Shown here piece after piece: positions 1-6,098 of a DNA stretch of 7,269 bases (within the stretch, counting starts at the first letter, position 1; each line of letters opens with the position of its first letter). The position numbers were made by a program, and so were the translations under genes. The notes beneath the pieces are model-generated. The model was not told the origin of the DNA, made no database searches, and worked only from the letters and a program-made list of their open reading frames with translations. Origin of the DNA: a bacterium (GTDB lineage Bacteria; Spirochaetota; Spirochaetia; Treponematales; Rectinemataceae); NCBI GenBank assembly GCA_021813065.1, contig JAKALZ010000087.1:1-7269 (forward strand). Direction: 5' to 3'.

Positions 1-53
1 TTGGGGCAGCGCGCTGAACGGCTGTTCACAGGCTCGACTGAGAAAGTCACCAC

Positions 54-180
54 GGAATCCTCAGAAAAAATCGGGGCGATCGCCGAAGGGAGCGAGAACG
101 AGCCTCGCGGGACATCGATATCCACATAGATCTTCAAGTCATTTCAACAACTCGCTGGTTCTGAGGAACTGCAATTCTCC
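54..180 (+). pseudogene. Frame-broken N-terminal remnant of the DUF445 gene
   Basis: No frame is open across this stretch, but pieces of what looks like the conserved DUF445 N-terminal region appear in order when frames are switched. Frame 3 gives GILRKNR at 54-74, frame 1 gives AIAEG at 76-90, frame 3 gives SRDI at 105-116, and frame 1 after a TAG stop (127-129) gives IFKSFQQLAGSEELQFS at 130-180, running straight into the ATG at 181. DUF445 proteins normally read roughly 'TPG-[LI]-IP-K-x-R-x-x-IA-E-x ... LLT-x-E-x-x-K' here, and the spacing of the pieces matches that. The first frame change lies next to a GGGG run. This would need about three indels and one nonsense change within 80 bp. It could be true decay or sequencing/assembly error. 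The alignment is by memory, so confidence is moderate to low. Confidence 0.4.
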
Positions 181-1293
181 ATGCGTGCCATTCTCTCAGA
201 GTTTATGCGCAGGGTGGGAGCGATGGAGCTAGGGAACTTCATCTCTCGAGAGCAATTCGCGCGATCGATTGTCAGCGCTGCGGAGAGTCTCGCGGCGCGG
301 ACCGCGCAGCCTTCGAACACGAGCGAGGAGGGGGCTCAGCCTAGATTTTTTCTTGGAGCCATCGCCGAGCTTCCTCCCGACGCCACTATCAAGGCGATCG
401 CTGACGCGTGTATCCCCAAGGCGTATGAGATCGCCCTTCCCCACATCGGCGCCTTCTTGCGCGGCGATGATTTTAAATCGAGGCTCGAGACCGAAGCGCA
501 CGCTTTCGTCAAAAGGGCGTTGGGTCGCCTTGGCCCCATGCAGCGCCTCTTTGTGTCGATCGCGGGCTACGACGCGAAAATCGCGCAGACAATGCCCGAT
601 ACTATCGAAGATCTCATCGATACCATCGAAAACATTCTGCGAGACCCAATGGCTCCCGAAAAAGTATCCGAAGCTATCTGCGCCGTCGTAATCGCCCAGC
701 GCGCTCATGACGCAGCCGAGGAGAATTCTGCCGACCACGTGGGGAGCCGCGCATTCGTCGTATCATCGTTGCCGAGTGTCCTTCTTTCCTTGAGCGGCGC
801 GCAGGATGAGCTGCGCGGCAGGGCGGAGCGCGTGTACGATCGGCTTTCGGGCGCAAAACTGCGGGATATCGTGACAATGCCGGTTTCTTCCTACGATGCG
901 GCTGGCCTCGTTCTCAATGCCTTTGTGCGGACGATTTCGCAGGGGCCAAATTCAGCATCGACGCTGGGCGCGCTCTTCATCGATGTGTTGAAGGAGTCCT
1001 CGAGAGGAAAATCGATCGCTGAATTCTTTGGGATAGGCGAAAAGGATATTGAGCAGTTCTCGGGAACGCTCTCGATCGCGCTCCTGTCGCTGATTGAGTC
1101 CCGCATGCCGCTCCTTGTGGAGGCGATTGACATCCGCTCCATGGTCGCTGAACGCATCGACAGCCTCGACATGCGGGAAGTCGAGCGGATTGTCCTCCAG
1201 GTAGTAAACAAGGAACTGATATGGATCACGTGGCTCGGCGGTATTCTCGGAGCCCTCATCGGCGCTATTCAGAGCCTGATTTCCACTTTTTAA
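181..1293 (+). CDS. DUF445 family membrane-associated protein (N-terminus missing or broken)
   Basis: This 370-residue protein is recognised from its C-terminus. A helix at about residues 329-346 (LDMREVERIVLQVVNKEL) is followed by a glycine-rich membrane segment at about 347-367 (WLGGILGALIGAIQSLI), the hallmark ending of DUF445/YheB-type proteins. The middle is mostly amphipathic helix, with repeated 'VSSLPSVLLSLSG' and 'IDDLIDTIENIL'-like stretches, as usual for the family. Bacillus YheB, of similar total length, starts with a membrane helix and a PFTPG-type motif; neither is present here. ATG 181 is the first usable start after an in-frame TAG at 127-129. A GAGGAA lies upstream (163-168) with a long 12-nt gap. 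Homology-like residues continue upstream of the ATG (see 54-180), so this start may be an artefact of a broken gene. Family function is not established; a membrane or envelope role is the usual guess. The 3' end overlaps folC on the other strand by 29 bp. Confidence 0.75.
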   Translation: MRAILSEFMRRVGAMELGNFISREQFARSIVSAAESLAARTAQPSNTSEEGAQPRFFLGAIAELPPDATIKAIADACIPKAYEIALPHIGAFLRGDDFKSRLETEAHAFVKRALGRLGPMQRLFVSIAGYDAKIAQTMPDTIEDLIDTIENILRDPMAPEKVSEAICAVVIAQRAHDAAEENSADHVGSRAFVVSSLPSVLLSLSGAQDELRGRAERVYDRLSGAKLRDIVTMPVSSYDAAGLVLNAFVRTISQGPNSASTLGALFIDVLKESSRGKSIAEFFGIGEKDIEQFSGTLSIALLSLIESRMPLLVEAIDIRSMVAERIDSLDMREVERIVLQVVNKELIWITWLGGILGALIGAIQSLISTF

Positions 1294-2635
1294 ATTCAGC
1301 GCAGAGGTAAAATGAGCCTGTGACGAGAAGACTTGCGCGCTCCTCGCGAGCGATTCTCGCCGCGCGCTCAATAGCCATCTTCGTATTCTCGACAAGCGCG
1401 CACTCTGCCTTTAGCGTTGAGAAACTCTGGAATACCGCAATCGGGTCGCTCTGCTTGAAACTGCCGGGCCTTGTGACAGTGATTTCTTCGAAGTGAGGCG
1501 CGAGTAGGCGCGCCATTTCTTCGTGTCGCTTATCGTGCGCGCAGGCGAAGAGAAGGTGCCGAGGCCCGGGAGCAAGCTCGAGGAAGGTAGTGAGCACGCC
1601 GCGGATCGATTCAGGAGTGTGGGCGCCGTCGAGAACGAGAAGCGGAGAACGGGCAATAATTTCGAAGCGGGCGGGGATGCGCGTCGAACGAAAGCCTCTC
1701 AGGATGTGCTCCGCGCGAATATTGAGGGGAACTTGGGCGAGCGCGAGCGTGGCGAGCGCCATATTCCCTGCGTATACAGAGCCCACGAGATCGGTGCTTA
1801 CTTTGAGAGTTGTCCCTCCAAAGAGACGCTGAAGCGCGGCCGAGTCGCCTCGCGAAGATAGGTTTGTAGCCTGGAGCGTCACAGCGGTGCCCTCGAGGTT
1901 CACAAGGATGTCTCTGAGCGAGACATCCTTCCCAACGACATACAAAGGGGCGTGCAGCGCTGTCGCTCGCGCCTGAATGACCTCGAGCGCTTCGATCTTG
2001 GGCTGGAGTGCGCACACAGGAACGCGCGGTTTAATAATGCCAGCTTTCTCTCCAGCGATGAGGGGTATAGTCGATCCCAGGAACTGCGTGTGCTCGAGTT
2101 CGATGGGTGTGATTGCCGCGACATCGGAGGCAACGATATTGGTCGAATCGAGTCTGCCCCCGAGCCCCACTTCGATTACTTGAGCGCGAAAATCCGCGCG
2201 GCGAAAGGCGCAGAAAGCGATGAGGGTGGTGAGCTCGAAATAGGTTGGAAGCTCACTGCCCGGAAAATCGTCGGGCCTTTTTCCCGCAGTGAGGGCGAAT
2301 ACCTCTTCTGCCGCGCTGAGAATGATCTCATCCGGAATCTCATCTCCGGCCTCGGTCATGCGCTCTTTCCAAGAAAGAATGTGAGGAGAGGTGTAGAGGC
2401 CTGTGCGAGTGCCTGATGCTTGGATGGCCCGCGCGATGAGCGTGGCGACCGATCCCTTTCCCTTTGAACCGGCGACATGGACCGTTACTCTGCCCAGGTG
2501 GGGATTGTCCAGGCGCTCAGCCATCCATCGCATGCGGTCAAGCTTGAACTCGGTCGCCTGACCTTTTTCGACGTTGACAAAGCCCATTACGAATGCGTAT
2601 ACCTCATCGATCGAGGTGAAGTGTACCTGTTTCAC
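1265..2635 (-). CDS. folC: Bifunctional dihydrofolate synthase / folylpolyglutamate synthase
   Basis: FolC is a cytosolic Mur-ligase-fold enzyme that uses ATP to join glutamate to dihydropteroate and/or to extend folate polyglutamate tails (EC 6.3.2.12/6.3.2.17). Numbered from GTG 2635 (456 aa), it shows the P-loop GSKGKGS at 56-62, TSPH at 82-85, EVGLGGRLDSTN at 155-166, ELEHT at 179-183, EKAGII at 196-201 (with the lysine that is carbamylated in this fold), PARFE at 321-325, DGAH at 336-339 and TRPGSFK at 388-394. All core motifs are intact. The frame stays open to 2956, but that extension lies antisense to the neighbouring gene. Conserved sequence begins at 'VHFTSIDEVYAFV', three codons after GTG 2635, and this start puts the P-loop where E. 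coli FolC has it. ATG 2704 (479 aa) and ATG 2764 (499 aa) are alternatives; none has a convincing Shine-Dalgarno. I cannot tell from sequence whether both activities are kept. Confidence 0.9.
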   Translation of the reverse strand: MKQVHFTSIDEVYAFVMGFVNVEKGQATEFKLDRMRWMAERLDNPHLGRVTVHVAGSKGKGSVATLIARAIQASGTRTGLYTSPHILSWKERMTEAGDEIPDEIILSAAEEVFALTAGKRPDDFPGSELPTYFELTTLIAFCAFRRADFRAQVIEVGLGGRLDSTNIVASDVAAITPIELEHTQFLGSTIPLIAGEKAGIIKPRVPVCALQPKIEALEVIQARATALHAPLYVVGKDVSLRDILVNLEGTAVTLQATNLSSRGDSAALQRLFGGTTLKVSTDLVGSVYAGNMALATLALAQVPLNIRAEHILRGFRSTRIPARFEIIARSPLLVLDGAHTPESIRGVLTTFLELAPGPRHLLFACAHDKRHEEMARLLAPHFEEITVTRPGSFKQSDPIAVFQSFSTLKAECALVENTKMAIERAARIAREERASLLVTGSFYLCAEFKKWKSGSE

Positions 2636-2749
2636 GCCTAGAGCATGCGTTCCCTGTATGGCTTCGTCAAGAGCGTGTTGCGCGACACAATCTCGCGCGC
2701 ACATCAAGAGCTTGCCGCGAGGTGCCGATAACCTATAGCGAGGATACTG
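2636..2749. promoter_or_regulatory. Divergent spacer between folC and the HAD-like gene, with a weak candidate promoter
   Basis: This is the only place where promoters for the two divergent genes can lie outside coding sequence. On the plus strand, TTGCCG (2712-2717), a 16-bp spacer and TATAGC (2734-2739) form a weak sigma-70-like candidate, four of six matches in each box. If it is real, transcription would start around 2746, leaving almost no leader for GTG 2750 and favouring ATG 2783. On the minus strand TTGACG (2670-2665) has a poor -10 partner 17 nt on. The octamer aacctata occurs twice about 60 bp apart (near 2730 and near 2790); this may be chance. The spacer shrinks or disappears if folC starts at 2704 or 2764. 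Confidence 0.25.
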
Positions 2750-3778
2750 GTGAGAATCGTTCATGCATCGGAAATTGGACAGATGGCGAAACCTATAACG
2801 CACAGGCGCGTCCGCGGCGCAAATGTCACGCTCAAATCTCTGTCCAAGCCGGAGGAGGCGATTCGGGCTGATCAACCGCTGCATCTCCACGACAAAAAGA
2901 TCATCGTGATCATCGAATCTGAGGGTGCCGTCTTCGATATCAGCAGGTACTGGCACGAAACCGCGTACTTGCCCTCATTCATAGGCTGCTTCGGCGGCAG
3001 CGTCGATCCAGCGATCGCGGGCGAGGTGTGGAGAAAAATTGCCCTCGAATCTCCTCTCCGCGGCGAACACCCTCTCGTTATTCTTCTGGCGGCGCTCCGT
3101 GTACTCAACGTGCTGTATCCCTCGATGCAGAGAACCGCTATCATTAAGACACTTGAAAAATATAGCTTTTCCGATGCCACGATCGATGATCTCTTCAGGC
3201 TCGAAGATAAACCTCCCGCCGAAATGATGATCATCGATTGGTTCTCCATGGCTGAAGGGCTCATTCAAGAACTGGGAAGAGTACCGCACTTCAGCACTGC
3301 GGAAGAATTCCTGCGAAGCGCGAGATATATCGCGCCACGCTCCGAGATCTTAGTGTACAGCAATTTTGGGGAATCCGCGGCGATGCGGATGTGGCAGGCC
3401 GCGGGCCTCGGCGAGTGTTTTTTCCGAATCGCGGGCAAGGAGCGGGGAAAACCGGGCGAATATCTTCGAGCCGCGCTGTCGGCGGGTTTTGAGAAATCGA
3501 GCATGATCGCGATCGGCTCCTCCGCGGCAATGTTCCGCGCGGCACAACTGGCGGGGATACGTTTTTTCCCCATCGTGCCAGGGCAGGAAGAAGAGAGCTG
3601 GCGCATTCTGGCTGAGCAGTGGTTTCCCGCGTATCTTCGTGGCGAGGCGTGGAAGATCGATATGCAAGCGATGTCCTTCTACGAAACAATGTGCCGCGAG
3701 TTCAGTGTACAGCATTTGGCTAGCGAGATAATCGCGATCAGCAAGGGAAACGCTCTCAGCGTTCGGACGCGGCCCTGA
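2750..3778 (+). CDS. HAD-superfamily-like protein lacking the catalytic aspartates (probable pseudoenzyme)
   Basis: A 342-residue soluble protein with a HAD-like layout but altered active-site motifs. Motif I, normally hydrophobic strand plus DxDGT, is IIVIIESEGAVFD at 51-63, so E56 and E58 replace both aspartates. Motif II is recognisable as LVYSN at 201-205 (S204). A motif III lysine could be K230 or K234 (AGKERGKPGEYL). Motif IV, normally GDxxxD, is IAIGSSAAMFRAAQLAG at 253-269, with serine at the acidic positions. The tail FFPIVPGQEEESW at 272-284 resembles the end of some HAD family proteins. The helical insert at about 65-190 would be the cap. GTG 2750 has GAGGA (2740-2744) 5 nt upstream; ATG 2783 is the alternative and would remove 11 residues. 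The first 48 residues match nothing I know. It probably binds a ligand or protein partner rather than acting as a phosphatase, but its function is unknown. It is divergent from folC and overlaps the end of rarA by 23 bp. Confidence 0.7.
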   Translation: MRIVHASEIGQMAKPITHRRVRGANVTLKSLSKPEEAIRADQPLHLHDKKIIVIIESEGAVFDISRYWHETAYLPSFIGCFGGSVDPAIAGEVWRKIALESPLRGEHPLVILLAALRVLNVLYPSMQRTAIIKTLEKYSFSDATIDDLFRLEDKPPAEMMIIDWFSMAEGLIQELGRVPHFSTAEEFLRSARYIAPRSEILVYSNFGESAAMRMWQAAGLGECFFRIAGKERGKPGEYLRAALSAGFEKSSMIAIGSSAAMFRAAQLAGIRFFPIVPGQEEESWRILAEQWFPAYLRGEAWKIDMQAMSFYETMCREFSVQHLASEIIAISKGNALSVRTRP

Positions 3779-3779
3779 G
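3755..3779. repeat. Imperfect inverted repeat holding both convergent stop codons
   Basis: Outer arms CTCAG (3755-3759) and CTGAG (3775-3779) enclose a tight inner hairpin GCGT-TCGG-ACGC (3759-3770). The TGA of rarA (minus strand, 3758-3756) lies in the left arm and the TGA of the HAD-like gene (3776-3778) in the right arm. The outer and inner stems share base 3759 and are offset, so they are not one continuous helix. No U-tract follows on either strand, so it is not a canonical factor-independent terminator, although it lies where a bidirectional one would be useful. Confidence 0.35.
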
Positions 3780-6098
3780 TTCCACTACCCGCAGATGAAT
3801 TGGCCACTCTGGAGATAGATTGTACTTCCGCACAAGCGATCCCAAAACAGTTCTGTCAAGCTCGGAAAACAGCGCGGCGAATCCTTTCCCATATTCGGTC
3901 GACGCATCGAGCCACTGTTCGATCATGAGTTCGTCGATGCGACGAGGGTAGTGTGCGCGTAGCTCTCGTGTCGTAGCCCTGAGATTTGGCGCAATGGTTC
4001 GGGCTAGGTCGCTGAAGCGCTCGAAGGTCGTATCCATGGAAGAGCCGCCTCGGTAGCCCGGTCCGCAACCCCTTTTTTCCTCATATTGTGCGAGACGCTC
4101 GATGAAGCCGCGTTCCTCCGCGCTGGCCGCCGAGACAAGCAGGAGGGCCGATGAGAGCATGGAGGAGTGGGCCGCGTCGATATCGAAGGCCAGTACCTTG
4201 GGTGCGGCTGGTCCATCGCTGCTTGCGGCGCGCACAAGGGCGGCAACGACTCTTTCAGGAATTTTTGAGAGCTCACAGAGTATGATCGCGTCTGGGCGCG
4301 CTTCTGACCAGTACTCTCCGAGCGCATCCAGGTTGCTATGCGCGCCGTTTTCCGTGTCGCGCTCTGAGCTCAAGTCGTCGTAGCGCAGAGTGGTGGGCTT
4401 TAGGATTTCATTGATCGATTTGCAAAGATTTTCAAGTTGAAATTTGGCAGCCTCCGACTCGAGGACGACGCAGGTTTTGCCCTCGGGCGTCGCACGGATC
4501 GCTTCCATCCCGTAGAAGCCTGATCGTGGGTCGGCGACGATGAAGTTTTCGATTGCGCGAGGCGCGAGGAGTCCGAATACCGCGCTTCGCGTGGCCAGCA
4601 GTCGATCTGTCGCGGCTGCCTCGCTCCTCATCTTCCACAGTGATCGTTTTTCACCCTCTTTCGACCAAACGAGACTCTCTGGCACGCTCACATCGGCGTC
4701 GTCGGCGAGAAGGGAGAGCTGAGCCTCCCTGCGCATGAGCACGTGCGCGCGCCGTTCGCCCTCATAGCCGATCTGGCTGGGAAAATAGAAGAGTCGACCA
4801 GCGAGTGTTTGCGGCAGGTACCGCTGCGCGACCCAGTGGTCTTTATAGGCATGTGGATACTGATAGCCTTCGCCGTGACCGAATGCGACCTTGTCGCGGT
4901 TCGCGTCCTTGAGATGATCTGGGACTTCGGCCTGTTCAGTCTCCACCGCCTTGAGCGCGTCGAAGTACCCAAGCGTTGAGTTGGACTTTGGCGCGAGGGA
5001 GCAGTACATGGTCGCCTGCGCCAGGTGAAATTGCCCCTCGGGGAGACCGACGCGGTCGAAGGCTTGCGCGCAGGCGTTCACCACCGCCACGGCCTGCGGG
5101 TCAGCGAGGCCGATATCCTCAGAGGCGAGGATGAGGAGGCGGCGGAGGATAAAGTCGGGATCCTCGCCGGCATAAACCATCCGCGCGAGCCAATAGAGGC
5201 TCGCATCGGGGTCAGAGCCGCGTACGCTTTTTATAAATGCGCTAATCGTGTCAAAGTGGTAGTCGCCATCCTTGTCGTAGAGCACGGCGCGGCGCTGAAT
5301 GCTCTCCTCGGCATCATCCATGCCGATGAAGAGTTGTGCGCCTTCGGAGGGAGGCCACTGCGGAGTGCTTGTCTCGATCGCGAGTTCGAGCGCGTTGAGG
5401 AGGCTGCGCGCATCGCCATCAGCGGTGTCGACGATGTGCTCGAGCGCGCCTTCCTCGAACTGAACCTGATACTTTCCGTACCCGCGCTCGGGGTCGTCCA
5501 GCGCCTGCTTCGCCACCGCGAAGAGGTCTTCGCGCGCGAGCTGTTTCAGCACAAAGACGCGCGAGCGGGAGAGAAGGGCGCGGTTCACCTCAAAAAAGGG
5601 ATTCTCGGTCGTCGCGCCGATCAGTATCGCCGTGCCGTTCTCGATCCACGGGAGGAGTGCGTCCTGCTGGCTCTTGTTCCAGCGGTGAACCTCATCCACG
5701 AAGAGGATGGTTTTGCGGCTGTACATGTCGCGGTAGGTCTTCGCCTGCTCGATAGCCTCGCGGAGGTCGGCAACCCCTGAGAGCACGGCGTTGAGCGTAA
5801 TGAAGTGGCTCTTGGTAGTATTGGCGATGATGCGGGCGAGCGGGGTTTTGCCGGTGCCAGGCGGTCCCGCGAAGATTACCGAGCTTAGCTGATCTTTTTG
5901 AATGGCTCTGCGGAGAAGGCGCCCCTGCCCGACGATATGTTCCTGACCGATGAACTCGTCGAGCGTACGGGGGCGCATCCGCGAAGCGAGAGGCTCCGCG
6001 GATGTTCCGCCCTCGGCGCCGGCATTTTCAGCCGAACCGAAGAGCGGATGCGTCGCGTTATTCCGCAGTCCAGCCGCTCCACTTCGAGGTGGCGACAT
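3756..6098 (-). CDS. rarA: RarA/MgsA AAA+ ATPase fused to a C-terminal methyltransferase-like domain
   Basis: RarA (MgsA, WRNIP1 in eukaryotes) is a clamp-loader-like ATPase acting on DNA ends and stalled replication forks. Numbered from ATG 6098 (780 aa): a start-proximal PLFGS at 18-22, PLASRMRPRTLDEFIGQ from 36, Walker A GPPGTGKT at 78-85, Walker B ILFVDEVH with D135-E136, sensor 1 GATTENP at 161-167, arginine-finger region LLSRSR at 175-180, and sensor 2 GDAR at 228-231. The helical C-terminal RarA domain covers about 274-448, including DPDASLYWLARMVYAGEDP. E. coli RarA ends near 447. Here about 290 more residues follow (about 488-780), with VADPRSGFYGMEAIR at about 521-535 resembling a decayed SAM-binding loop; RarA fusions of this size occur in cyanobacteria. 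Start choice: the frame opens at 6164, but ATG 6098 has AGGAA 8 nt upstream. It overlaps the upstream lipoprotein gene by 41 bp, implying co-transcription. Its last 23 bp overlap the HAD-like gene. Confidence 0.92.
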   Translation of the reverse strand: MSPPRSGAAGLRNNATHPLFGSAENAGAEGGTSAEPLASRMRPRTLDEFIGQEHIVGQGRLLRRAIQKDQLSSVIFAGPPGTGKTPLARIIANTTKSHFITLNAVLSGVADLREAIEQAKTYRDMYSRKTILFVDEVHRWNKSQQDALLPWIENGTAILIGATTENPFFEVNRALLSRSRVFVLKQLAREDLFAVAKQALDDPERGYGKYQVQFEEGALEHIVDTADGDARSLLNALELAIETSTPQWPPSEGAQLFIGMDDAEESIQRRAVLYDKDGDYHFDTISAFIKSVRGSDPDASLYWLARMVYAGEDPDFILRRLLILASEDIGLADPQAVAVVNACAQAFDRVGLPEGQFHLAQATMYCSLAPKSNSTLGYFDALKAVETEQAEVPDHLKDANRDKVAFGHGEGYQYPHAYKDHWVAQRYLPQTLAGRLFYFPSQIGYEGERRAHVLMRREAQLSLLADDADVSVPESLVWSKEGEKRSLWKMRSEAAATDRLLATRSAVFGLLAPRAIENFIVADPRSGFYGMEAIRATPEGKTCVVLESEAAKFQLENLCKSINEILKPTTLRYDDLSSERDTENGAHSNLDALGEYWSEARPDAIILCELSKIPERVVAALVRAASSDGPAAPKVLAFDIDAAHSSMLSSALLLVSAASAEERGFIERLAQYEEKRGCGPGYRGGSSMDTTFERFSDLARTIAPNLRATTRELRAHYPRRIDELMIEQWLDASTEYGKGFAALFSELDRTVLGSLVRKYNLSPEWPIHLRVVELRAASER

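Noticed and set aside
84..85. Residue after the RarA Walker A GKT: proline replaces the usual threonine (GKTPLA); position given in residues, about bases 5842-5848
   Set aside because: The residues essential for nucleotide binding (GxxGxGKT) are all intact, and the following position varies among AAA+ proteins.
229..738. A 169-codon minus-strand frame opposite the DUF445 gene
   Set aside because: Arginine- and glycine-rich shadow translation with no domain; the plus strand carries the family-specific C-terminus and is the coding one.
1262..1302. GCGCT/AGCGC inverted repeat flanking the DUF445/folC junction as a possible terminator
   Set aside because: Only a 5-bp stem with a loop of about 30 nt and no following U-tract; likely chance.
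1523..2416. Several plus-strand frames of 80-154 codons opposite folC
   Set aside because: They are antisense to conserved FolC motifs, have no separate support and have shadow-like composition.
76..3018. Repeated GCGATCGC octamers (76-83, 394-401, 3011-3018) resembling the cyanobacterial HIP1 palindrome
   Set aside because: Only three exact copies were found, and at 76-83 and 394-401 they coincide with Ala-Ile-Ala codons (GCG ATC GC). The number is too small to separate from codon usage without genome-wide counting.
5025..5780. A 251-codon open frame on the plus strand opposite rarA
   Set aside because: It lies fully antisense to the conserved AAA+ core, has no recognisable domain, and is what the codon bias of a GC-rich gene produces on its complement.
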